A DNA stretch of 64,000 bases, from NCBI GenBank assembly GCA_018873245.2, contig JAEMBT020000001.1, positions 17,672,220-17,736,219 of the forward strand. Direction: 5' to 3'. Shown piece by piece: positions 55,232-64,000 of the stretch. How positions within the stretch are numbered: position 1 is the first letter of the stretch; the number at the start of each line of letters is the position of its first letter. This stretch comes from Archegozetes longisetosus (taxonomy: Eukaryota; Arthropoda; Arachnida; Sarcoptiformes; Trhypochthoniidae). The translations under genes were made by a program, and so were the position numbers. Under the pieces are notes generated by a model that saw only the letters and a list, made by a program, of their open reading frames with translations, was not told where the DNA came from and made no database searches.

Positions 55232-55310
55232 TTTTCACGTGGTCTCAACTCTTATCACGTGGTCTTAACTTTTATCACGTGGTCTCAACTCTTATCACGT
55301 GGTCTCAACT
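55232..55310. promoter_or_regulatory. Four CACGTG E-boxes at 20-bp spacing
   Basis: CACGTG occurs at 55236, 55256, 55276 and 55296, each inside a 20-bp direct repeat of the type cacgtggtctcaactcttat. CACGTG is the palindromic site of bHLH-type factors (Max, USF, MITF/TFE and Clock families), and its ACGTG part also fits hypoxia-factor sites. Twenty bp is about two helical turns, so all four face the same side of the DNA. Which factor binds, if any, is unknown. Confidence 0.55.
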
Positions 55311-55458
55311 TCGTTCAACATTCTTATCGCTAAAGATTATGGAAATTACAAGAAATTACTTTAAGTAATGCAATTGAATATATGAAAAGTTTGATTTGAT
55401 CAACGTATTAATCAGTTGTATGACTCACAAACCTATCACTTTGATTATGTTACACTAG

Positions 55459-55590
55459 AGTCAGGTCTAAGAAGTGCTACAGTCAGGTCTAAGGAGTACT
55501 ACAGTCAGGTCTAAGGAGTACTACAGTCAGGTCTAAGGAGTACTACAGTCAGGTCTAAGGAGTACTACAGTCAGGTCTAACAAGTACTAC
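55459..55590 (+). repeat. 22-bp tandem repeat x 6
   Basis: Six units of agtcaggtctaaggagtact plus ac. Four are nearly identical; the first and last differ slightly. Confidence 0.95.
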
Positions 55591-56417
55591 AGTCTAAGAT
55601 ATATTAGACTTAGATCTAAGAAATACTATACTCAGGTTTCGATGAAATCCCACTCAAGGCCTTTAATACAGCTTCTCTTAAGCTTATGTCTGTTTGTTAG
55701 CTGAGAAAAGTTAGCCTTCTGACTACCTGCTGATAATTTGTTGAGATTAGGTTGAAGAGTCACGTTCATCATCACTTAGTCTATATATATTTGTTGTGAA
55801 CTTAATCACCAATTTATTGTCAATTTGTCTATTCTTCTTACATTGTTTGCTCTTTTTCTTATATTTGATTCTAGACGAAAATATTTTTATCCTGTTTTAA
55901 TTGTTTTTTTAAGCAATCTCAGTTTGTTTTAACTTAACTTCTCATATATTTCCTATATATATATTTGTTAAGTTGATTGCTATAGATATGACATATCAAA
56001 TGTGTCAATAATGAGATATCATTAATTGTTTATCTGTTTTCGGTTTTCTGTTTCCTTTATCTGTTTTCGATTTTCTCTTTTCGGCGTAATGCTAGAAAAA
56101 TCTCGGTCATAATATTTCCATTGGTTCTGAAAAACAATCGAAAGATGACTAAAAGATGGACTGATAAAGTCTGAGTATATACAGTTAGATAGTCTATAAG
56201 CATATACACTTAGAAAGTCTAAGAATTTACAGTTAGACTGCTAATGGAAATGTTCTATTCTCCATAAAATCAAAGCTAATCTTGAACAAATATATATATA
56301 TATATTTGTTGCTATGGTCTAATATGATTGAAAATGAAAATCAAAAGTTAAATAGAGGGTTTAAGTACTATTGTTAGATAAGATGATATAGAAGTCATAT
56401 GATTAACAATTAATTGA

Positions 56418-56465
56418 CACGTGTATTATCCAATTAGATAGCTCGTATTATAGCCCGTATATAAG
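56418..56465 (+). promoter_or_regulatory. Core promoter of exchanger paralogue 2: E-box and TATA
   Basis: A fifth CACGTG (56418-56423, inside the longer palindrome ACACGTGT) lies about 35 bp upstream of a TATA box, TATATAAG (56458-56465). The ATG follows at 56509, which leaves room for a start site near 56485-56490. The same E-box core is repeated four times about 1.1 kb upstream. Confidence 0.6.
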
Positions 56466-56508
56466 AGCTATGCTCATCAACTATTAACTATTTTTGTTTA
56501 ACCAAGTT

Positions 56509-58952
56509 ATGGCAAAAACTTTTATATCTTTCTATACAGTTTTTAGTATTGTAACTATTTCTTTCATACTATTCACCTCCAATGGTAATTGCTTTAAGAT
56601 TACTACTCTTGAGCTACCTTCGAATCTATCTTCCCATACAACAGATAGTAGTTTGTTAGTTACTACTGTATGGAATCGAACTGCTACTCATTTGGTTACT
56701 AATCATAAAGTAAGACATATATGTTAGATAAATAAAGATGGTCATAATGATAATGTTTCCGTTATAATTGCCAACTCCTATTTATTATTATTAATTTTAA
56801 ATAAGTTGATCACTAATTAAGTGAATTATTTTTTCTTTTGTTTTATTCCGTTATCTCCTTTAGATATTCTCATATCGGAGCCTTAAACAAGCGTCCGGTT
56901 GCAAGTCTATTAAATTGATTTCATTTTTATCTATTTAAATATTATTTTCTATTTATTTATTTATCTATTTATTTATTTATTGTATACAATCGTTGCATTT
57001 ATGTATTACCTTTTATGAGTAATAAATAGTAAGTAAGTTTTATTAAGTTATTTCTCTCTCATTATCATTTATCTTTCACTTATATTATCAATAGTAAGTG
57101 AATATTTCATGTTTATCATCTTATATATTCACTTCATCATCTTATACATTCACTTCATCATCTTACACATTCAATCTTTATAAACTCATTTTTCATTTCA
57201 CTCATTCAAATTATAGCGTATTCATTCGTGTTAGTAGTGAAGATATACAAATCAATTATATAAGTTATATTACTACATAACAAATAGGTTCAATTAGTTG
57301 GTCTCATTATTCTCAAGTTCACTATTTTCATCTATTCCTGTTTGGCTATTGCTTTCTTGTGTGATCAGTATTTTGTTCCTTCACTTGAGTTGTTAGGAGA
57401 AGGTATTACTAATTCATCTTGCTCATTCTAATTGATGAGCTTATTTCCAAAAGGGCTTAAATGTCTATATTATAGGGTCCGTTACTTTGGGCGTCCACTA
57501 TCATCTTTACGGGACTTTATCACATAGACACTTAAGCCCTTTTGGAAACAAGCTCTTCAATTTATCTTGCTCATTCTAACTTTCTATCTCATTCATTCCT
57601 CCCATACTTCTCATCTAGCTTTCAATCTTCCTTCTGATATAACTGGTGCCATCTTAATACCTATCGGTACATCTGGTCCAGAAATCTTTTCTTCAGCAGT
57701 TGGTGTATTCTTTACTTCAAATGACATCGGGACAGGAGCAATTATTGGTAGTGCAGTGTTTAATTTACTTGCAATACCAGCGTCATGTGGTATTGCAGTG
57801 GCTTATTTTATTGGAAAACCTATCAAACTTGAACAATTACCTATACTCAGAGATTTATTATTTTATATCATCTCTATTATTGTCCTGATTTTAGTTATTA
57901 AAGATAATTCTGTTGATCTGTAAGTACTTTATTTGTCTTCCTATTTTATGTCTTTATATGTCTATAAGTTTTTAATAAACAGAATGGATTCTTCATTACT
58001 TGGATTGCTTTTTACAATCTATGTCGGGGTTATGCTGTATAACGCAAGGCTATCAATCCCACAAAAAAATATTCCCAAACTCAACAACAATCATGATAAG
58101 ATTGATTGTTTTGAAAGCACTCCACTCTTGAACCAAAAGGCTCTCATTGTGCTGGAACAATTGGCTGGGGCTATCAAGACTCCTAAATCGGGCTATCAAC
58201 AAATAGGCGAATCTGATGAGCAAGCTCAACTTGATGATGGATGTAACCTTATGGACAATCGCGTTCTCAAATGGCTTTTGTTTCCAATGCATATACTTTT
58301 CTACCTAACAATGCCTAAAAGATGGCCTGTTGTTAAATTCGCCATTTCCATCGGATGGCTATCAGCACTTTCTTATTTTACTGTTTGGTCTATTAGTGGC
58401 TTAAGTAAATGCTTCAAATCTAAAAGCTCGATTTATATTACTAATAGCCTTACATTATTAAATCTAAATTAGGTGACACTTTTGCCATACCTCACACAGT
58501 TTCAGGCATGACTTTATTAGCTGCAGGTTCAGCAGGTATTATGACAAAAATTCTATTTTGCAAACATACTCCTATACCATATTTCAAATTTAGTACCAGA
58601 TTTGGTCACTTCTATAATAGTGATCCGAAAGCACGGACTGGCATCTATGGGTATATGCGCTGCCATTGCATCAAACATATTTGCCATTGTTGTTGGATTA
58701 GGTCTTCCATGGTTCTTACAATGCATAATCAATTTATGCAATACTGGCGATTATGAAAGTGCTAATATTTCTATTGAAAGTGATGCACTTCCTTATACAT
58801 CTATTTTACTTCTAGTATCTATTTTTGCTTTACTTGTTACTTTTAAATTTTGTCAATGGCAACTTTTCAAAAAGTTCTCTATTTTTTGTTTATTCATTCA
58901 TCTTATTTTTCTTGCTGCTTCTATCACTCTTGAGTTATTACTACATTCTTGA
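56509..58952 (+). CDS. SLC24-type Na+/Ca2+ exchanger, paralogue 2, six exons
   Basis: Sister of the minus-strand exchanger. Exons 56509-56709, 57288-57402, 57619-57919, 57983-58404, 58473-58535 and 58594-58952; intron phases 0, 1, 2, 1, 1; 486 aa. Exons 2 and 3 have exactly the lengths of its sister's (115 and 301 nt), and exon 3 is about 70% identical in protein. Signal peptide, then TM1 (IYSCLAIAFLCDQYFVPSLE). Alpha 1: IPIGTSGPEIFSSAVGVFF and GTGAIIGSAVFNLLAIP (Glu127). A loop of about 85 residues, less acidic than its sister's, follows. Alpha 2: LLAAGSAVPDLVTSIIV (Asp370) and SNIFAIVVGLGLPW (Ala398 in place of the K+-site Asp). A 58-bp intron (58536-58593) absent from the sister splits the Val codon of SAVPD. 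Intron 2 is enlarged by a hairpin element. A likely AATAAA is at 59297-59302. SLC24 exchangers usually extrude Ca2+ in exchange for Na+, with K+ co-transport. Confidence 0.9.
57098..57174 (+). repeat. 22-bp repeat x 3 in exchanger 2 intron 1
   Basis: Three units of catcttatacattcacttca in a row within the first intron (56710-57287). Confidence 0.8.
57437..57555. mobile_element. 119-bp hairpin element in exchanger 2 intron 2
   Basis: The ends are inverted repeats of about 33 bp: left gagcttatttccaaaagggc, right (minus strand) gagcttgtttccaaaagggc, both continuing ttaa.tgtctat. The element is flanked by a near-perfect direct repeat, catcttgctcattctaa on the left (about 57415-57431) and tatcttgctcattctaa on the right (about 57564-57580). 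It fits a MITE, though the flanking repeat is longer than a normal target duplication. Confidence 0.7.
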
Positions 58953-59388
58953 TATTTCTATTTCTCATCTTTCTTTACTTTTTTTTATATTAGATTTACA
59001 TGACATTTACAAGTTTACTAACTTTTTATATGTCGTTTTTATTAAATCAATTAGTTCTATATTCTTATCAAGATTTGATGTTTATCTCTTTATATTTTAC
59101 GAACAAAAAAGTTTAGTTATTCTATATTTCAATTGTAGAGAAAATCTGGAATATATATAGTACGAGTAACTTAAAGTAACTTAAACTAGCTTAGAGTAAC
59201 TTAATGTAACTTATGTTTTGTGGTTAAGTAGTTAGCTCACTTATTATAGTTATTTGTCAATGTATGAAAAATACTTTTGTTATTCTAATTATCTTTAATA
59301 AAGTTTACGTTATACGTGATATTTCGTATAAATTATTGCTATAAGTAATACAGAAAATAGATTGAACTAAAAACTTAGCAGGCTGAGA

Positions 59389-59947
59389 TTACATTTGACG
59401 ATAAGGTTCTATTTTGTTGTACGGAAAATTTGCTTCAGGCCTCTGCGATCTACTATCACTAAACGTCCGAATTAATGAATCTATGAAATTAGAAACTCTT
59501 CTTCTTATGAACATCAATACTCCTTCTTCTCTTGGACCGCTACCGTCGTATCCTCCCTCGTTCTCTACACCTCTTCCATCCTCTCTTGTGCTTCTACCAA
59601 CTTTTATATATCTTATCAGTTAAGTTTCATAGTAATTATTTTTATGTATTGAATTACCTCCTAGAAGATCTCGGAAGAAGTTGATCACTTGTGATATTAT
59701 TCCTTCTCTTCGTGGTGATACTCGTGGAGTTATTGGTATGTTGTTGTTTGGTAAGTCTAGTTGACGGTTTGATGGTTTTACTTCTTCTGTTGTTGGCGCA
59801 CAATTAGCTGTAATTTATTAATGAATTTTGATTTTATCAGTCTAATTTTTGCTTAATTATAATTTAGTTAATATAGAAATTAGACTTACATCCATAAATA
59901 TACAATAAGTATATTGATATAAATGCTATCAGTAAATGTCTATACAT
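59389..59947 (-). CDS. Small secreted protein, unknown function, three exons
   Basis: I do not recognise this gene. Exons in transcription order: 59947-59890, 59807-59658, 59600-59389; both introns are phase 1; 139 aa. The first exon encodes little more than a signal peptide (MYRHLLIAFISIYLLYIYG) and the donor GTAAGT is perfect. The mature part has one cysteine near its N-terminus (SNCAPTTEEV), a Pro/Asn-rich linker (LDLPNNNIPITPRVSPRRE), a helix-like stretch ISQVINFFRDLLG, a Gly/Glu/Arg-rich segment, and a second similar stretch VSNFIDSLIRTFSD. The two amphipathic stretches look like a degenerate repeat. The third-exon acceptor (ATATATAAAAG) lacks a pyrimidine tract, so that boundary could shift by a few codons. 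A TATA-like TATATAAAA is at about 60026-60034. It is convergent with exchanger 2. The exon structure supports a real gene; its role is unknown. Confidence 0.6.
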
Positions 59948-60335
59948 TTCTATAAGTTATCACTGCACCACTATCTGTTGGGTAGAGTTAATCAGTAATG
60001 ATATAAACTTCTTATTATATTAACGTTTTATATATAAGAAATATTCAATAATAAATTAAATATGTTTCGTTGTACATCTACGCAAACTAGCATTACTATG
60101 CTTAGTTTGGAATATGATTGTTACGATAATCGATTGTCAACTAGTCTATTATGTATAATTATGTTTTCTTATGAATCGCTTATTGTTTTCTATTTCCTGT
60201 TAATCGTTTTATTCATATTTCATCTTTCATCTTTCATATTTCATCTTTCTTTCTATTGTAAACATATCGTGTAGAATAATTACTTTCTTTTACAGCTTGT
60301 TTATTAATCATAATCTTAGTGTCAAGGACTATATA

Positions 60336-60647
60336 CAGTGGCGAAGTTAGTCACTTTTTAGTTATCACCTTTTATTATTTCTTCTTTATAATGTTGTTAG
60401 TTTTAATATTTTTATTTTATATCTAAGTTCGCCTTTTAAGTTGGGTTTTAATTTGATTCTCAATGTTCATAAGAGACTGTAATGTTCGTATCTGATAACT
60501 AGCATGTTGTAGCAGATAGACATCCTAAAACATCATACAATTCATTTTCATTTTATTATAATCAACTTCTCTTTACATTCAATCACTGGTTATGCCTCTT
60601 GAGATTTGTATTTGGGGGGGGCTGAGCCCCTACTAGATTCGCCACTG
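60336..60647. mobile_element. hAT-type MITE with 8-bp target duplication
   Basis: Starts CAGTGGCGAAGTTAG and ends, read on the minus strand, CAGTGGCGAATCTAG: short terminal inverted repeats of the CAGTGGCG kind seen in hAT-superfamily elements. The flanking 8 bp are ACTATATA (60328-60335) and ATTATATA (60648-60655), 7 of 8 identical, and hAT elements make 8-bp duplications. At 312 bp with no reading frame it is non-autonomous. A G-run (ggggggg) and ggctgagcccc lie near the right end. Confidence 0.85.
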
Positions 60648-61132
60648 ATTATATACTAACAAGTGATTCACTAGTATTTCGAATGTTTATTTGTAATTAA
60701 TTGCCTAGAATCTTTAAACTGTTTGCAACCAAATCTCAAGGCTTGCATTTGTGTAACTAATTGAATTTGATGTTATTTGAGATTTGATTTTTGAATTTAT
60801 CATTTTTCAATCTAATGCTAACTAACCTAACATAACAATCAATTAATAATAATCCATAACACCGACAAATGATAATGTTGCTACATGAACATTCTTATCT
60901 TATTATAACAATTTAAATGACCTCAGCTTCAATTCTTAATCATATTAAACAATAAGAGAGTTCAATTAAAAGTCAAGTTCGAATTAATGATCATTACAGC
61001 GAGGACATGACTTTTGTTATAATACCATTTTAATGTCCTAAATAGATATTTATTATGAATATGATTGATAATGTGTGCTAATTTCTTTTTGTGCAGCATA
61101 TGCATGAGCAAATTAGAAGTGGTTAGCCTACT

Positions 61133-61172
61133 CTAACCTAACCCAACCTAACCTAACAACCTAACCTAATCT
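61133..61172 (+). repeat. Telomere-like CCTAA tract
   Basis: ctaacctaacccaacctaac followed by ctaacaacctaacctaatc: an irregular CCTAA run like that at 2637-2683. Confidence 0.7.
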
Positions 61173-62739
61173 AGAGAACAAGTTAACTACTCAATAATGG
61201 TGATTTATAGAGTCAATTATTAAACTCAAGTTTATTCATAATTACTTCGAATCTAGTTTGCCTTTGTTCAGTATTTGAATCTGGTGTTTTAATTTTGATA
61301 ACTTTATTCAGTTACTCTTAGTATTTCTATATTAACTTTAGAGTTGGATCAGTTAACTGAAACTGAATAGAAACTAAAATGATTAATATAATTGGAATCT
61401 TTATAAGATCAATAAAACTGTAATAAAGCACAACATTTATTAAAGAGATCAATAATTCGTTTTAAATGTCAAATTATATAAACATTTGATGAATTCGAAG
61501 TCAACTATTGCAACATTTATTAGTAATGCTTAATATTCAAAACAGTTCATTTGAACAATTTCTTCAACTATTATTTATTGTTACTTGCAGTTATTAAGTC
61601 AAGTCTAAATTTTCAAAGAGTAGAAGTGATGTTTATTAGATTGATTAGAATATTTATTAGACTTTTAATCATTTTAGTCCTCTTAAATAAATCAATAGCT
61701 CTGAACTTTACAATTAATGCAAACAGTTTTTATAGCTATCTTATTCTTCAATAGTCTGTAATTAATATTCATTCTCTATCGTTGTAAAAATTTATTTCTT
61801 ATTAAAAAATATAGTTTTCCGAAATTTTTCGAAAAATAACTCAATAGAAACCGAACATTTTCCAAGCGAACTGAATTGAAAATGAATAGAAATGAAAAAA
61901 CCCGAACCGACCCAACACTAATTAACTCAACATTTTTTATTGCTGGCTTTAAAAATTCTATTTCAATATTTAAGTTTCATAATCAATCTAGAAATCACTT
62001 TTATTATGCAGTCAATCTGTTTACAGACCACTTCTAATGGTTTGAAATAAATGAATTAAACATAGACCATGGGACGTGCGAAAAACATATTTTCAAGTGC
62101 TACTTCCAAGTTAAGGTTGATTCCAGTTTCAACCTTCAAATTTACACGTAGCTCAAATTCATTTCAATTTTATTTTAATTATGCTTCTATTTTATCTATT
62201 TGATTCAAATATTATTCATAATTATCCTATATTATCTCATTTTTGTTCTCTATATATTAGTATTTGATAAAGTACTATTACCTTCAACTCTTTGTTAGAT
62301 TCTGCGTCTAAAATTAAGGCAAACAGATATCACTACAATAAAACTAATGTTTAACTTTCAAATGTTTTATAGTAATGGTAGTGATCAAGTTTTATGGCAT
62401 TCCCTCAAGGTTTTGACCATAATTTAGTAGAAAATTAGAATTTTGACGAAGAATTTTGGAGGTGATAGTACGTAGCAACTCTGAGAAATTCATTTATATA
62501 TAATCTCTACATTTATTGCTTTCAAGGGCATATTACGGATTTACCCACTGAGAGACTCAGTGAGTAATTAATTCTTATAACTGTTTCATGCTCAGATTAA
62601 CTATATGTTGTAAATGTATTAATAGAAGAAATTTTGTTTACTTTTTACTTCCTATAAATGTCTTGTAACTGACATTTTTTCTTCTCTTTAACTCTTATTT
62701 TATCTCATCTTTAGTTTACTTTTAGCTTTACTGTTAATC

Positions 62740-63913
62740 ATGACTCAAACACTCTCAAATGAACAAATTGATATAGTGAAGAATACTTGGAACCAAATTA
62801 GAAAAGATGGTAAACATTTTGGCAATCAACTCTTTATTAAGTAAGATATATTTCTTAGTTATAATTCAAATGATAACTGTAACGTATTATTTGATGCGTA
62901 CGTCAGTTACTCATTTCTCTATAACAGCTCAATTCCATACTATCTTTCAGTTTATCTAAATCTCTATTGTTAGTTTATAGCAACATTATCATCTCATCTT
63001 ATATTTCATTCTTTACTTGTCAGTAATAGAAATATTAATATTAATCTCTAATCTTATGTTCAATATACTATTTATTTAGACCAGAGTCAACTTTTCAATA
63101 AACTTTTCAGACATTTTTTATATCAAATCTAATTAAACCTTCTAAATTGATTAATATGAGAGAAATAGCAATTTTCTAAGCTTGATTAATATCTTTTATG
63201 ATTAAATAAACACTTAAATTTGATATTAAAACACCTATCGGCATAAAAGTTTCAGTCATTCAACTAAAGTTCAAGGCCTAAAGCGCTCCCGACCACCATT
63301 CAGACACTTGGCTAACATCTCGAAAGGTCTTTAGGGCCAATACTTGAATGAGATAATCAATTCAAGCTAGAGTCAGTGTGAACAAACTATTGCCCAATTT
63401 GTAGGGCTGAAAGCGATTAGCAGACAAACTATTAAAAGCGATTATCAGATAAACTATTTCTAACTTATAGCGACTATTCATTAACGGACCACAATTTGGT
63501 GGATGATAACCAAAACGTTTATTCTATTATTTTTTGCTATTTATTGCAGTTTTTTCACCGAATATCCTCCATATCAGCAATACTTCAAAAGCTTTGCTAA
63601 TATACCATTAGATGAATTACGATCGAGTAAACGACTCTTAGCACATACAACTAATGTTATGTATGCTATAACTGCATTAGTCGATAACTTAGAAGACTCT
63701 CAATGTCTTGATGAAATGCTTGCCAAAACTGGTAGTAATCACTCAAGAAGGAAAGTGAAAATTCAAATGTTTGATCAATTGGGAGACATTTTTCTGGCAC
63801 TTATGGAAACTACATTAGGCTCTGATGCTTTCAATGGTCAAGTTTGTGATGCTTGGAAGAAAGCTTATTCACTTATTGTTCTAGGAATTAGTGCTGGATT
63901 TACTGATCAATAA
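62740..63913 (+). CDS. Globin, two exons
   Basis: Single-domain intracellular haem globin that binds or senses O2. Exons 62740-62840 and 63550-63913 give 154 aa, normal for one globin fold, with no signal peptide. Key residues by alignment with myoglobin: A-helix Trp17 (VKNTWNQI), CD1 Phe46 (QYFKSF), distal His66 at E7 (LLAHTTNVMYAITALVDNL) and proximal His98 at F8 (GSNHSRRKV); WKKAYSLIV is in the H helix. All haem-contact landmarks are present. The 709-bp intron is phase 2 and falls in the B helix (NQLFI-N-FFTEYP), the position of the ancient B12.2 globin intron. The second ancient intron (G7.0) is missing. The intron carries a roughly 26-bp duplication near 63412-63460 (cgattagcagacaaactatt and its variant). 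The gene is complete in the window. Confidence 0.93.
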
Positions 63914-64000
63914 TTCATGCTTTGACTGTCTATCGACTTTCAGTTAATATTATACTGCTTTTAGATATATCTTATCCTTTATTAGCACATATATTTTAGT

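Larger units (their letters stand above)
54298..56508. promoter_or_regulatory. Shared divergent upstream region of the two exchangers
   Basis: A 2.2-kb region between two start codons that point away from each other. It holds a TATA box for each gene, a 21-bp repeat, a 22-bp repeat and a 20-bp repeat carrying four CACGTG sites (each listed separately). The remainder is AT-rich sequence without coding frames that I trust. A shared enhancer is possible but is inference. Confidence 0.55.
59948..62739. other. Intergenic region between the small secreted gene and globin
   Basis: Holds a TATA-like site for the minus-strand gene, a hAT-type MITE (60336-60647) and a CCTAA tract (61133-61172). The frames at 60062-60274 and 61551-61754 are T/A-rich hydrophobic runs without recognisable features. 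No promoter motif for the globin is clear, so a 5' UTR intron is possible. Confidence 0.55.

Noticed and set aside
55459-55590. Regular 22-bp repeats considered as a CRISPR array
   Set aside because: Head-to-tail repeats without spacers in a spliced eukaryotic locus; a simple tandem repeat.

Overview
This is a eukaryotic nuclear window, strongly AT-rich, with GT-AG introns of which several are only 57-75 bp, TATA boxes about 50-85 bp upstream of start codons and AATAAA polyadenylation signals. A gustatory-receptor-like gene, scattered short CCTAA/TTAGG tracts (the arthropod telomere motif) and an invertebrate-type globin point to an arthropod, possibly a mite. That placement is inference.

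The window has two halves. Bases 1-46,300 are a gene desert. They hold a decayed intronless copy of a ZMYND11-type chromatin reader (3006-4423), a short mariner-like element with a helix-turn-helix remnant (29969-30471), a five-copy MITE family, a foldback element (43625-44198), an 0.85-kb inverted repeat (23886-24740), a 221-bp terminal-inverted-repeat element and many tandem repeats. I find no convincing intact gene there.

Bases 46,300-64,000 hold six spliced genes, which I rebuilt exon by exon: a secreted acid sphingomyelinase with a local reading-frame break (46306-49162, +); a gustatory-receptor-like membrane protein (50152-51791, +); two divergently transcribed SLC24-type Na+/Ca2+ exchanger paralogues (51972-54297, -, and 56509-58952, +); a small secreted protein of unknown function (59389-59947, -); and a globin (62740-63913, +).

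The exchanger pair is the most interesting part. Intron phases match, two internal exons have identical lengths (115 and 301 nt), and both proteins have Ala where K+-dependent exchangers have a conserved Asp in the second alpha repeat. The shared upstream region carries four CACGTG palindromes exactly 20 bp apart, and a fifth lies just upstream of the plus-strand TATA box. Other items for a second look are two full TGACGTCA sites 37 bp apart upstream of the receptor gene, a 32-bp perfect palindrome, a hAT-type MITE with a near-perfect 8-bp target duplication, and a 30-nt GC-rich sequence shared (29/30) by introns of the two exchangers.
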